Made by a program: the position numbers and the translations under genes. From the NCBI GenBank assembly GCA_017475555.1, contig JAFVFL010000007.1:41353-105352 (forward strand): a stretch of DNA of 64,000 nt, read 5' to 3'. Below, piece after piece: positions 16,471 to 25,087 of the stretch (positions within the stretch are counted from its first letter, which is position 1; each line of letters opens with the position of its first letter). This DNA is from Ruminococcus sp. GTDB taxonomy: Bacteria > Bacillota > Clostridia > Oscillospirales > Ruminococcaceae. The notes below the pieces were generated by a model, which was given only the letters and a program-made list of their open reading frames with translations, ran no database searches and was not told the DNA's origin.

Positions 16471-16491
16471 CAGCTTCGCTATTACAAATAA

Positions 16492-16533
16492 AAAGACTGC
16501 ATAGGGATCTGCTCCCATGCAGTCTTTATTTTT
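16492..16533. terminator. Rho-independent terminator
   Basis: AAAGACTGCAT ... ATGCAGTCTTT stem with an inner GGG/CCC pair, followed by ATTTTTAG, between convergent genes. Confidence 0.85.
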
Positions 16534-16568
16534 AGTGCTTGTCTCCATTTTGTGAAGACAGGCTTTCA

Positions 16569-17843
16569 TTAATATCCGAGATCCTTCATCTTCTTCTTGA
16601 AGTCCGAGTTGACCTTTGCGACCTTCTTCTTATCCTTCGCCTGCTTCATCAGCTCGTCCATAGACGGAGTACCTGAGGACGGTGTGAAGCCGCTATCTCC
16701 GTCATCACCATCGCTCATAAAGGTGTTGAGCCGCTTTTTGAAGGCAGATGTGCCGCCGCTTGTCATGTTAGATGAAGCAATACCCTGACGGTTCTGATAC
16801 CTGCTTGTAACGTTCGGCTGCGGAACAGGCATCGCTCCCTGTGTAACGTGGATCGAACGGTTCTGCTGACCCGCTGCTGCCGGATTTGCCGTGCTGTAGG
16901 GATCATTCTGCTGATAGCCGCCATTCATGGGATAGCCCTGCTGCTGCGGGTAGCCGTTCATCGGGTAGCCCTGCTGCTGCGGGTAGCCGCCGTTCATCGG
17001 ATAGCCCTGCTGCTGCGGATAACCGCCGTTCATCGGGTAGCCCTGCTGCTGCGGATAGCCACCGTTCATCGGATAGCCCTGCTGCTGCGGATAACCGCCG
17101 TTCATCGGGTAGCCCTGCTGCTGCGGATAGCCACCGTTCATCGGGTAGCCCTGCTGCTGTGCATAGGGATTCTGGAAGCCCGCTGCACCTGCCCTCTGAG
17201 CGTCTGACGGCTGCTCATAAAGAGCCTTCGGCGGCTCGGCAGCTGTACCTCCGGTAAAGAAGCCCGGGTCAGCCGATGCAGCCGGTGCATCATAGAACGG
17301 GTTGCTCTCGTCCGGATCTGCACTTGCCGCAAATTCAGCCGGTCTGCCAAATGCAGGTACCGCATTCAGCTCGCTCGTCTCATCATCGAAATCGCTGAGG
17401 AAATCCGGAGTTTCCGGCTTTATCTCCTCATGAACAGGCTCCTGACGGCTTGCCCTGCCCATTCTCAGAGCCTCGGCAGTCGTGAAGCTGTCCGGCGAGG
17501 TAACGATCTGACAGCTGCTGTTTGCCGCACTCGCACGATAAAGCAGTGATATACAGCTATCGCAGGGGGTGCAGACACGGTAATCCGCAAACGATATGGT
17601 TATCATCTGCTTTGCATTCACCTGATTTGCCACGATCATCGACATTATCGCATTAGTCTCAGAGCACACAGTCTCAACGCTCTCGCCGATAACACGTACT
17701 CCTGTAACTCCCGAAAATATCTCGTCCTTATCTGTTATGATAAGGCACAGTGACGTCCCCGGGTCAGCAGCCGCATTCGGACGCTCCTGCTTTACCTTGT
17801 CGGCAAGCATCTTTGAAGCATTGTAAAGTACATTTATATCCAT
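16569..17843 (-). CDS. Cytidine-deaminase-fold protein with Gln/Gly/Tyr/Pro repeat tract
   Basis: 424 residues. Residues about 30-118 fit the cytidine deaminase fold: [16 protein letters not shown] (beta hairpin), then Cys60-Ser-Glu62 in TVCSETNAI (zinc ligand and catalytic Glu of the C/HxE motif), then Pro93-Cys94-x-x-Cys97 in [14 protein letters not shown] (the PCxxC motif). All three zinc ligands and the Glu are present, so activity is possible, but the substrate is unknown. After a disordered acidic stretch, seven copies of a [16 protein letters not shown] unit form a prion-like tract (about 230-315). The C-terminus is basic ([13 protein letters not shown]). Last gene of the kinase/VWA/PP2C operon. 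The free-cytidine salvage enzyme is unlikely because of the long tail and context. Confidence 0.72.
   Translation of the reverse strand: MDINVLYNASKMLADKVKQERPNAAADPGTSLCLIITDKDEIFSGVTGVRVIGESVETVCSETNAIMSMIVANQVNAKQMITISFADYRVCTPCDSCISLLYRASAANSSCQIVTSPDSFTTAEALRMGRASRQEPVHEEIKPETPDFLSDFDDETSELNAVPAFGRPAEFAASADPDESNPFYDAPAASADPGFFTGGTAAEPPKALYEQPSDAQRAGAAGFQNPYAQQQGYPMNGGYPQQQGYPMNGGYPQQQGYPMNGGYPQQQGYPMNGGYPQQQGYPMNGGYPQQQGYPMNGYPQQQGYPMNGGYQQNDPYSTANPAAAGQQNRSIHVTQGAMPVPQPNVTSRYQNRQGIASSNMTSGGTSAFKKRLNTFMSDGDDGDSGFTPSSGTPSMDELMKQAKDKKKVAKVNSDFKKKMKDLGY
16921..17160. repeat. In-frame tandem repeats, 33-36 bp period, seven copies
   Basis: CCCTGCTGCTG recurs seven times at 33- or 36-bp spacing, with small third-position differences. 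All copies are in frame and encode the Gln/Gly/Tyr/Pro tract of the deaminase-fold protein, so copy number could vary without breaking the gene. Confidence 0.92.
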
Positions 17844-17883
17844 ATTAGCTCACGCTCTCCTTTCGCTTTGCTGCGGCAGAAGC

Positions 17884-18927
17884 TCACTGTGCCCTTCTGT
17901 AGAAGCAGAGCTGGTTCTTGCCGCCGGTCTTGGCGGTGAACATTGCAGTCTCAGCACATCTGAACAGATCCTCTGCACTTCTTGCATCTGCCGGGAAAGC
18001 AGCAACGCCGTAGCTTGCATTTACTGAGAAGCTGTCGCCCCTCACATCAACAGGTCTTGCGAATACACCGCTTATCCTTGCAGAAAACTCTACAACATCG
18101 TCATTTGACATATTTCCCGGGAGAATGAGTCCGAACTCGTCTCCGCCTATCCTTGCAGCAAAGATATCATCGCCGCAGAGCTTCTCGATCTGAGCGGAAT
18201 ACTCCTTGAGCAGCTCATCACCTGTGCTGTGTCCGAAATTATCGTTTATACGCCTGAAATCGTCGATATCTATGTAGATAACTATGCAGTCATCTCCGCT
18301 GCCGATATTCTCCTCAAGGTTCTCCATGAAGAGCTGTCTGTTAGGCATCTGTGTGAGCCTGTCGTAGTAAGCAAGGTACTGGAGAACATCGTCCTTCTCC
18401 TGAATAACACGGTTCTTCTCGATAGCCTCCTGATAGCTTGCGGAAAGCTCCTCGTGCATCTTGTCATTTCTGCTGAGGAACAGGTAGATAAGACCGGAAA
18501 TGAGTATCGAAACGAGCGGAACGACACCGCCGGGAGCTGCTGACATATTCTTTGTAGCGAAAACTGCACCGAATGCGAGGAAGGAGTTGAGCAGGTTCAG
18601 AATGATAGCAGCGATATATCCTCTCTTTCTGTTGGTGAGAACGAGCACAACAGAGATGAGAACGTGGAACTGACCGATAATACCGTTGAGCGAGGAGCTT
18701 CCAGCCTTCTCAAGTCCCTCGATAGGGCCGTTTACAGCCTGTGCTCTGCCGGCTGGGATATTGAACTCATTGACAATGCCGTTGAAGCCGTCCTTGAGTG
18801 CATCAAGAGTCTCATTCTTGATAACGTTTCCGTTGGTAAGTATGCGCTGTACGACAACAAGTGCGATAAACAGCACGATACAGATGATAAGTGCGGGCAG
18901 ATTACCCTTTTTTTCCTTTTTTTCCAT
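17884..18927 (-). CDS. Membrane-bound GGDEF protein (diguanylate cyclase)
   Basis: 347 residues from ATG 18927, chosen because GGAG sits 7 nt upstream; an ATG 12 nt earlier has no ribosome site. The N-terminal half holds about four membrane segments (about 10-28, 85-100, 105-127, 135-152) with an extracytoplasmic loop of about 50 residues. A short coiled linker then leads to a GGDEF domain (about 190-345) with an intact active site RIGGDEFGLI and metal-binding DIDDFRRIND. The RxxD inhibitory site is not evident. It should make c-di-GMP. It lies 40 nt upstream of the deaminase-fold gene. Confidence 0.9.
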   Translation of the reverse strand: MEKKEKKGNLPALIICIVLFIALVVVQRILTNGNVIKNETLDALKDGFNGIVNEFNIPAGRAQAVNGPIEGLEKAGSSSLNGIIGQFHVLISVVLVLTNRKRGYIAAIILNLLNSFLAFGAVFATKNMSAAPGGVVPLVSILISGLIYLFLSRNDKMHEELSASYQEAIEKNRVIQEKDDVLQYLAYYDRLTQMPNRQLFMENLEENIGSGDDCIVIYIDIDDFRRINDNFGHSTGDELLKEYSAQIEKLCGDDIFAARIGGDEFGLILPGNMSNDDVVEFSARISGVFARPVDVRGDSFSVNASYGVAAFPADARSAEDLFRCAETAMFTAKTGGKNQLCFYRRAQ

Positions 18928-19011
18928 AATAAACTCCATTTTAAATTATATGATTTTTTCTTTTCCGCCGGAACTTATGCCGCCCGGCAGACCATGTCCG
19001 TCAGTGCTGTC

Positions 19012-20001
19012 TCAGTCTGCACCCTCTGCCGCCGCAGCCGCAGATTCCGCATTTCTTCTTATCCTCTCTCTGAGCCGCTGCTTTGCCTGATTCGCTATCT
19101 GCTCCGCCTTTCTGGACTCAGCTCTTGCACGGTTGTCATCGACCTTTTCGAGCAGGAACTCATGTCGGTTGCGTATCAGCTCATCATCGAAGATACATGA
19201 GAGGGAGATATCGTCCTCTGTTCCATAATGTGAACGCTTGTAGAGGTTCTTAACGATAGTTGTCTCAAACGTCTCCATATCGGCAAGCTGGCTTGCGATA
19301 ATGGTATGATAGTCGAGAAAATCATACTCGCTGCCGAACGAGGTATAAAGCCCGTCAGTAGAGGCGAAAAGGGCTATCATTTTCTCCTCTGAATAGAAGC
19401 TGTTGAACATGGCTATGGCATTTCTGTTGCATATCGACGCCGTCACATTGGCGGGAGCAGACTCCTCATAGCCTATAGGTATAGCCGTCCTGCCGTCGTT
19501 GTACACCGCAACCGCTGTCCCGTCGCCTATCTGTATCCCGAAGCTGAAGCTGTCGCAGGTCACAATGGCGATGAGTGTCGTTCCGTAGTAGGACTCGCAG
19601 GCAATGCCCTCAAATTCCTCCTCTGTGAACTCAGATCTTTCCGTATCCGTCACCGGGTTTTCCTCCAGATGACGGCTGACCTGTCCGTTCCAGCGGTATA
19701 TGATCTGCTTCTCGATATTTTTTATGATCCTGTCGTGGCGGTCAGTGAAGATGGACTCGAACTCCTTTTCGTCCTTAGCAGCTCCGAAGAAGTCCTCTAT
19801 CGTATCTATCGCCGCCTTTACAGCAAAGCTTGAGCCTCTGTCACTGCGAAAATGCTTCTTGCTGCCGTGGCCGTCAGCTGCGGCAGCTATGCACCAGCCG
19901 TCATGTACCCGGAAATCTGAGCTGTCCTGACAAACTGTGCCTCGTTTTTCGTGGCTCGCACCCATTACGGAATGACTGAACCCCCGGTACGTCCGGAACA
20001 T
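19012..20001 (-). CDS. PP2C-family Ser/Thr protein phosphatase
   Basis: 330 residues from ATG 20001; AAAGGAGA lies 10 nt upstream, whereas a GTG 9 nt earlier is too close to it. Motifs of a complete PP2C catalytic domain (about 10-275): AAADGHGSKKHF (metal Asp), YGTTLIAIV, IGDG, STDGLY and EDDISLSCI. The C-terminal 50 residues form an Arg/Ala/Glu-rich helix. It should remove phosphates placed by the kinase encoded in the same operon. The kinase/VWA/PP2C order matches the TerY-P triad described for tellurite-type stress gene neighbourhoods. Confidence 0.9.
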   Translation of the reverse strand: MFRTYRGFSHSVMGASHEKRGTVCQDSSDFRVHDGWCIAAAADGHGSKKHFRSDRGSSFAVKAAIDTIEDFFGAAKDEKEFESIFTDRHDRIIKNIEKQIIYRWNGQVSRHLEENPVTDTERSEFTEEEFEGIACESYYGTTLIAIVTCDSFSFGIQIGDGTAVAVYNDGRTAIPIGYEESAPANVTASICNRNAIAMFNSFYSEEKMIALFASTDGLYTSFGSEYDFLDYHTIIASQLADMETFETTIVKNLYKRSHYGTEDDISLSCIFDDELIRNRHEFLLEKVDDNRARAESRKAEQIANQAKQRLRERIRRNAESAAAAAEGAD

Positions 20002-20047
20002 CCGGCACACTCTCCTTTCATTGATATGTCTGTATCACTCCGGACGC

Positions 20048-20944
20048 TTACCAGCCTGTATCGAACGGAACAGGGTCAGATTCGTCCTGCTCCTTGATAA
20101 GCTCCTGGATCTGCTGTCCGAGGAGCTTCTGCTTTGCTGCATATACATCAGCATCGCTCAGCTCGTGATTTGTCTCGTCAGAGAGTGTCATACTCTTGCT
20201 GCCTATCTGTGAGGAGGTGACAGCGATTATCTTTATCATCTGTGCGAGCTGGCTTCCGGAATAAGCATGAACGACAGTATCCTTGCTGCCTGTGAACTCA
20301 GCGAGCATATCGTCATTCGCCTCGCTGCCTATGCCGAGGGCTGCCTTGAGTCCGAACTTGTACCAGCTGTTCGTCTGCAATACCTTGAGTGCAGACTTGT
20401 AGTCGTCCGACGGATATCCGTCCGTCATGAGGAATATTACCGGTGCGAACGAAAGTGACGGTGAACTGAGGAAGCTGTTTCTGGACATTCTGAGCGAAAG
20501 CTCCCTGAATGCCTCTCCCATGCTCGTAACGCCGTCCGCACGGAGTCTTGCCCACTCGAAATCCTCGATCGAGACCGGAGCGGAATACATCCACCTTACG
20601 TTGGTCGCAAAGGTCAGGACTGCGATCTTCACATCTGTGTCAGCCTCACCGACTCTTCTGATCTCAGGGATAAGCTCCTCCATTACGGTATTGAGCTCGC
20701 CCATTTTCTTGCCCTTCATGCTGCCGGAGGTGTCAATGAGGAAGAATATTACAAGGCTCTTCCTTGAAACGCCGGTCGCACTGAGCGGGTCGTCGTCATC
20801 GAAGTCGAGAGAGACTGCGGCGGGTCTTGACGCAGGCTTTGCAGGTGCAGGCTCCGGATCGGTGCCGGCATTCTGAGCTGCTGCAAGAGCTTCCTCAACA
20901 GAAGCCGCAACTTCCTGCTTCTTTTCTGTGTTTTCTGTACTCAT
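20048..20944 (-). CDS. TerY-like VWA domain protein
   Basis: 298 residues, cytoplasmic (no signal peptide). An Ala/Pro/Glu-rich lead (1-50) and an acidic LDFDDDD precede a VWA domain (about 63-235) with complete metal-ion site DTSGSMKG, the later Thr in GVTSMGEAF and MTDGYPSDD. The C-terminal Glu/Gln-rich helix (about 245-290) may bind partners. TerY proteins pair with PP2C and a kinase in phospho-signalling triads, as here (PP2C 46 nt downstream, kinase 86 nt upstream). Confidence 0.88.
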   Translation of the reverse strand: MSTENTEKKQEVAASVEEALAAAQNAGTDPEPAPAKPASRPAAVSLDFDDDDPLSATGVSRKSLVIFFLIDTSGSMKGKKMGELNTVMEELIPEIRRVGEADTDVKIAVLTFATNVRWMYSAPVSIEDFEWARLRADGVTSMGEAFRELSLRMSRNSFLSSPSLSFAPVIFLMTDGYPSDDYKSALKVLQTNSWYKFGLKAALGIGSEANDDMLAEFTGSKDTVVHAYSGSQLAQMIKIIAVTSSQIGSKSMTLSDETNHELSDADVYAAKQKLLGQQIQELIKEQDESDPVPFDTGW

Positions 20945-21030
20945 AAGCTGCTTTTCTCCCTTTCTCTTATAAGATTTGAAGAATATTGAAGAATAATTGT
21001 AAACTAATCCATTTTTCAGGCTTCGGGCAT

Positions 21031-22380
21031 TTATTCAATGCTTGCCTGTACCGCACCGAAATCGACTTCAAGTCCCTTCCAGATAGGGAAACCCTTTCCG
21101 GGTGCGATATCGTAGAACTTTCCGTCCGGCATCTTTGCCTTCCATGTCATGATGGAGGTGTTCTTTATGCCGAGGACTCCGGGCTTGAGCTTGTTCTCAA
21201 CAAGCTGACCTGCAACGGACTCAAAATTATCCGACTCAGGATTTATCTCGCAGTCGAAGAACTGACAGCCGAGGTAAAGCGGCATACGCCAGCTTCTGTT
21301 GCTGAAGCTGAGGGTCGCAATTTCCATGCCGCACTTGGGGCATTTATATGTCTTTTCGTCGATAAGCTCGAACATTGAGGCGAAATTCGTCCTGCCGCAG
21401 CCGCCGCACATGATTATCTCAGACCTGAGGCGTATGAACAGCTTCTGCCAGTCGTTATCTATCATCCGCTTGTTCGGCTCTCTGATACCGACAGTGAACG
21501 AGAGAGTAAATGCGTCTCTTATGTAGTCCGGATATATCCTCCAGAACTTGATTACATTGTCGTGTATGCCCCTTACCGGGCGGTTGGACTTGTCGTCCGG
21601 GTCGTATACGAATACAGCGTTCTGCCCGTAGTGCTTCAGCTCAGAGGCTTCCGTAAGGCAGATATCCTTCACGACCTTCTCGCCCTCCATAGGGTCGCCC
21701 CTGAAAAGGAGCTTGAAAAGGACTACCGCAAGCGAATATTTATCGGTCTGCACATTCGGCTTTGCTATGCCCCTTACGACCTCAGGAGCCATATATCCCG
21801 GCTTTCCGCCGATGCCGAAGTTGCTGCCGTCCGGAGCGATATTGTCACAGTCACAGACAAGAATATCTCCGGTATCGACATTGATGAAGAAGCCTCCGTC
21901 GTTAAGGTCCTGGTAACTCTTTCCGGCACGGTGCAGCTGACGGAAGGCATTGACTATGTTTATGACAGCCGTCACCATTGAGAACAGGCTTGTGAAGCGT
22001 ACAGGCTTCTTTACAGCGTGTCCGGTAAGGTCGTCGATCTCAAGCTTGTACGTGTTGAGGATATCCACGAACGAATCGTAGCCCTCCGGTCTGAGATCCA
22101 TGATATAGCCGAACGTACCCTCTGCATTCTCCTTTGTAAGATACTTCGGCCAGAGGAACTTATCGCTCGGCGGTCCGTCGTTGATGTTCTGCTGTATATT
22201 CTTCCGGAACGCCTTTGGATTGCGTATCTTGTCCACATCATACCATTTCAGTGCCCACTTCAGTCCGTTGAGCTCGACAAGGTAGACTATACCCTGTCCG
22301 CCGCTGCCGATGATACTGAGGACCTTAGCACGGCCGCCGAATTCCATTTCGACTTCCTGACCTATCTTCAGCTCTATCAT
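21031..22380 (-). CDS. Ser/Thr protein kinase with C-terminal zinc ribbon and FHA-like region
   Basis: 449 residues, soluble. Kinase domain (about 10-310): Gly-rich loop IGSGGQGIVY, the ATP Lys in WALKWY, catalytic loop YQDLNDGGFF (normal HRDLKxxN), metal site CDCDN in place of DFG, and YMAPEV. The catalytic Asp and the metal Asp are both kept although the motifs deviate, so activity is possible. A zinc ribbon follows (CGGCGRT ... CPKCG, about 327-355). The last 70 residues (VLGIKNTSIMTW ... GLEVDFG) resemble a degenerate FHA phosphopeptide-binding fold; this is inference. Likely writes phosphates read by partners and erased by the operon's PP2C. Confidence 0.87.
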   Translation of the reverse strand: MIELKIGQEVEMEFGGRAKVLSIIGSGGQGIVYLVELNGLKWALKWYDVDKIRNPKAFRKNIQQNINDGPPSDKFLWPKYLTKENAEGTFGYIMDLRPEGYDSFVDILNTYKLEIDDLTGHAVKKPVRFTSLFSMVTAVINIVNAFRQLHRAGKSYQDLNDGGFFINVDTGDILVCDCDNIAPDGSNFGIGGKPGYMAPEVVRGIAKPNVQTDKYSLAVVLFKLLFRGDPMEGEKVVKDICLTEASELKHYGQNAVFVYDPDDKSNRPVRGIHDNVIKFWRIYPDYIRDAFTLSFTVGIREPNKRMIDNDWQKLFIRLRSEIIMCGGCGRTNFASMFELIDEKTYKCPKCGMEIATLSFSNRSWRMPLYLGCQFFDCEINPESDNFESVAGQLVENKLKPGVLGIKNTSIMTWKAKMPDGKFYDIAPGKGFPIWKGLEVDFGAVQASIE

Positions 22381-22468
22381 TGATCTTCATCCTTTCAAGA
22401 AAACAGATTTTCAAAATTTCACTCTTTATAACAGATCATAATAACAGGTCATAGCAAGACCTGAGTGC
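22381..22468 (-). promoter_or_regulatory. Intergenic hairpin between LRR and kinase genes
   Basis: On the minus strand CAGGTC-N7-GACCTG followed by TTATTATG forms a modest stem that could attenuate or stabilise the operon transcript. No separate promoter was convincing here. Confidence 0.35.
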
Positions 22469-23518
22469 TCAGCTCTTGAATGCCGTACCCCTTGCAACGA
22501 GGTCTGTCTTTATGCCGTTGGCAATGCAGTATTTATGTACATACGAATTTTCATAGCAGCGGATAGTCAGCTGCGGGCAGTAGGCAAAGGCGTTGTCGTC
22601 GATGAATTTGACGCTCTCCGGCAGGAACAGCTTTCTCAGGCTCTCGCAGCCGGCGAACGCACCGTTGCCTATGCTGCTCACCGTCGGGGGGACGTCTATG
22701 ACCTCAAGCCCCCGGCAGAACTGGAAGGTATTGTCCTCTATCTCAAGTATGCCCTTTGGTATCTTGACGATAGTCAGCTTTGCACACTGGCTGAACGCAC
22801 CCTGTCTGATTATCTTCAGCGACTCCGGCAGCTCAACTCCCCTGAGTCTCTTGCACTCCGAAAAGGCATACTCGCTTATCGCCGCAAGCGTTGACGGCAG
22901 CTCGATAGTCCTCATGAAGCTGAATCCGTCGAAGCAGAAGCTGTCGATACGGGTGTACCCCTCCGGGATAACGATATTTCCCTTGAACCTGCTCCTTGCG
23001 GCGTCCACCGGTCTGAACACCCTTGCATTTATATTCACCGGAGCAGCCTTTTCACTCTTTTTCCTGCTCTCGTCCTTTTCCGCAGGCTCAGCAGCCTTCT
23101 TCTCATTCAGCGGCTGATAGCTCCAGCCGAGCATATACGCAAAGCAGACGAGCACGAAATCCGCAGCATTCTCATCGAGAAAGAGCTCGTTATGCATATA
23201 GCTCCTCGCCTGCATGAGTGCAGTCTTCTCGTTCTTCTCCACCTGGAGCCTTGCAAGCACTCCGTCATTTATCATACGTCTCAGGAGCTTTCTCTCCTTC
23301 TCGTATTCAGGTATGTAATCATTCAGAAACGCCACGAGCTTGCCGGAATTTTTCTTTTTAAGGATATCCTTGCCGTTTTCATCGACGATCCGCTTCATCT
23401 CCCTGCGGATAGCGGCGGTATTCTCAAAGCCCTCGACATCCTTCGCAACAGGTGCCCCGCAGTTCGGGCAGACTATGTTCGTTGGTGCAAGCTCAGCGTT
23501 GCAGTTTTCACAGCGCAT
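22469..23518 (-). CDS. Zinc-ribbon plus leucine-rich repeat cytoplasmic protein
   Basis: 349 residues from ATG 23518 (AGGAGAG 8 nt upstream; the frame stays open 93 nt further but without a ribosome site). N-terminal zinc ribbon MRCENC ... CPNCG (about 2-21), a helical region (about 35-135), a basic/acidic linker, then five or six BspA-type LRR_5 repeats (about 185-320; PEGYTRIDSFCFDGF, PSTLAAISEYAFSEC and so on). No export signal. First gene of the kinase/VWA/PP2C operon, so a scaffold or substrate-recognition role is plausible but unproven. Confidence 0.82.
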   Translation of the reverse strand: MRCENCNAELAPTNIVCPNCGAPVAKDVEGFENTAAIRREMKRIVDENGKDILKKKNSGKLVAFLNDYIPEYEKERKLLRRMINDGVLARLQVEKNEKTALMQARSYMHNELFLDENAADFVLVCFAYMLGWSYQPLNEKKAAEPAEKDESRKKSEKAAPVNINARVFRPVDAARSRFKGNIVIPEGYTRIDSFCFDGFSFMRTIELPSTLAAISEYAFSECKRLRGVELPESLKIIRQGAFSQCAKLTIVKIPKGILEIEDNTFQFCRGLEVIDVPPTVSSIGNGAFAGCESLRKLFLPESVKFIDDNAFAYCPQLTIRCYENSYVHKYCIANGIKTDLVARGTAFKS

Positions 23519-23692
23519 ATTATCTCTCTCCTGACTGATAGTTATAGCTCCCGCATCAGAATCGCCGGAATAATCGGCAAAGAAGGATAACGGGTGCAGC
23601 CGCCGTGCCATGCTGTGTCCTCAATGTGTCTCCTGAGCTATACAAATATAAATAAGTATAAGGCTCCCTGCTGCGGCTGCTTATTCGATACT

Positions 23693-23721
23693 ATTATAAC
23701 ACTATTGTCAAAAAAAGTCAA
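23693..23721 (-). promoter_or_regulatory. Promoter of the LRR-kinase-VWA-PP2C-GGDEF-deaminase operon
   Basis: Minus strand TTGACT (23716-23721), 17 nt, TGT-TATAAT (23693-23698). The leader is about 170 nt. Confidence 0.75.
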
Positions 23722-23915
23722 GCAGATACAGCAGCATATCTGCAAATTCATTTGTAAACAAAACCGCCGGAATATGAGGATATTTTGTGAATATCGCAGA
23801 TATCTGACACTTTTGACACCTCCTTTGCGGGATTTTATGCGTCTTTGGCAAAAAATACATAAAAAACCGGCTGTCCGCCGTTATTATTTTTGGCATTTAT
23901 TAGCGGCTCTGATAC

Positions 23916-23944
23916 TTGAAATTTGCCTGCAACTGTGATAGAAT
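23916..23944 (+). promoter_or_regulatory. Promoter of the sugar-binding/GGDEF/OmpA operon
   Basis: TTGAAA (23916-23921), 17 nt, TGA-TAGAAT (23939-23944). Confidence 0.7.
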
Positions 23945-24099
23945 AGTTTTGTGTAGCATTCTTTGCAGGAATGCAGCGGCTTGTCTTTATAAGTCCGTAT
24001 ATTTTAACGTCAGCTTCCGGCACGGCTGCACGCTTATTGCCGGAAAGCCGCCGGTCACTTGTCAGGACAGGCTTTAAAAGAAAATCAGGAGGTCATTTT

Positions 24100-25074
24100 A
24101 TGAGAATGAGAACTATTCTCGGCAGGCTCGCTGCCGGAGCTGCTGCTCTGACCCTTGCCGCATCTGTATCCGGCTGCGGAAACAAGGCTCAGGAAAGCAA
24201 CGGCACTATCGCAGTCATCTGCAAGGCTCAGGGCGTCCAGTTCTGGGAGTACGCTCAGAAGGGTGCTGAGGACGGCGGTGAGGAGATGATGTACGACATC
24301 TACTACGACGCACCTGTGAATGAGACAGTTGACGACCAGGCAGTGATAATCCAGAACGCTATAGATATGGGCGTAGATGCGATAGTCCTCGCACCGGTCG
24401 ATACGGACAAGCTGAACGACAAGCTTGAGGCTGCCGACAGTGCCGGTATACCGGTGATAACCATAGATTCCAGCGTATCCTATGAGGGCGTGAAGTCGAT
24501 CATAAGCTCGCAGAACACCTCCGCCGGCTCTATCGCAGGAAGAAAAGCCAACGATCTTCTCGGAGGCAGCGGAAAAATAGCTATCGTGGGTCACGTTGAG
24601 GGAGCACAGACGACTATAGAGCGTGAGAGCGGATTCATCTCGGCGATCGATGCTGTACCCGGAGCTGACTATAAGTTCGTTGAGACGGTCTACTGTAACA
24701 ACGAGGCAGACATCGCAAAGGAGCAGACGCTAATGCTCATCGAGCAGAACCCCGATATAAGCCTTATCTACGGCACCAACGAGAGTGCGAGCATAGGAGT
24801 ATGCCAGGCAGTCTCCGAGAAAGGGCTTTCCGGACAGATAAAGGTCATCGGCTTCGATTCAGCCGAGGCTGAGGTCAATTTCATCAAGGACGGCACGCTC
24901 AACGGCATGATAGTCCAGAATCCGTACAATATGGGCTATCTCGGTGTGAGAAATGCCATGAAGGTGCTCAACGGTCAGACTGTTGCAAAGTCTATCGACA
25001 CCGGAGTTACCTTCGTTGACAAGGATAACATAGACGAAGAATACGTACAGCACCTGCTGTACCCTGAGAACTAA
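24100..25074 (+). CDS. Periplasmic-binding-protein-like sugar-binding lipoprotein
   Basis: 324 residues from ATG 24100 (CAGGAGG 7 nt upstream). The signal peptide ends in a lipobox (ASVSGC, Cys about residue 26). The rest is a type-I solute-binding fold of the RbsB/PBP1 family: TIAVICKAQGVQFW, VDAIVLAPVDTDKLNDKL, GIPVITIDSSV, the central ISLIYGTNESASIGVCQAV and IKVIGFDSAEAEVNFIKDG, all typical of ribose/galactose-type binding proteins. No permease or ATPase gene is next to it. It is followed 13 nt later by a membrane GGDEF protein and then an OmpA lipoprotein, so it may present a sugar or autoinducer-like ligand to a sensor rather than to a transporter. Confidence 0.88.
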   Translation: MRMRTILGRLAAGAAALTLAASVSGCGNKAQESNGTIAVICKAQGVQFWEYAQKGAEDGGEEMMYDIYYDAPVNETVDDQAVIIQNAIDMGVDAIVLAPVDTDKLNDKLEAADSAGIPVITIDSSVSYEGVKSIISSQNTSAGSIAGRKANDLLGGSGKIAIVGHVEGAQTTIERESGFISAIDAVPGADYKFVETVYCNNEADIAKEQTLMLIEQNPDISLIYGTNESASIGVCQAVSEKGLSGQIKVIGFDSAEAEVNFIKDGTLNGMIVQNPYNMGYLGVRNAMKVLNGQTVAKSIDTGVTFVDKDNIDEEYVQHLLYPEN

Positions 25075-25087
25075 GGAGGCTGCGTCA

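Larger units (their letters stand above)
23519..24099. other. Divergent intergenic region between two signalling operons
   Basis: About 580 bases without a gene. It holds the minus-strand promoter at 23693-23721, an AT-rich centre (23722-23915) with no recognised site, and the plus-strand promoter at 23916-23944. The plus-strand leader of about 150 nt contains two good stems (GCATTC/GAATGC and TCCGGCA/TGCCGGA). No riboswitch class was recognised. Confidence 0.7.

Noticed and set aside
16921..17160. Regularly spaced direct repeats resembling a CRISPR array
   Set aside because: Copies are contiguous without unique spacers, are in frame and encode a repeat tract of a protein.
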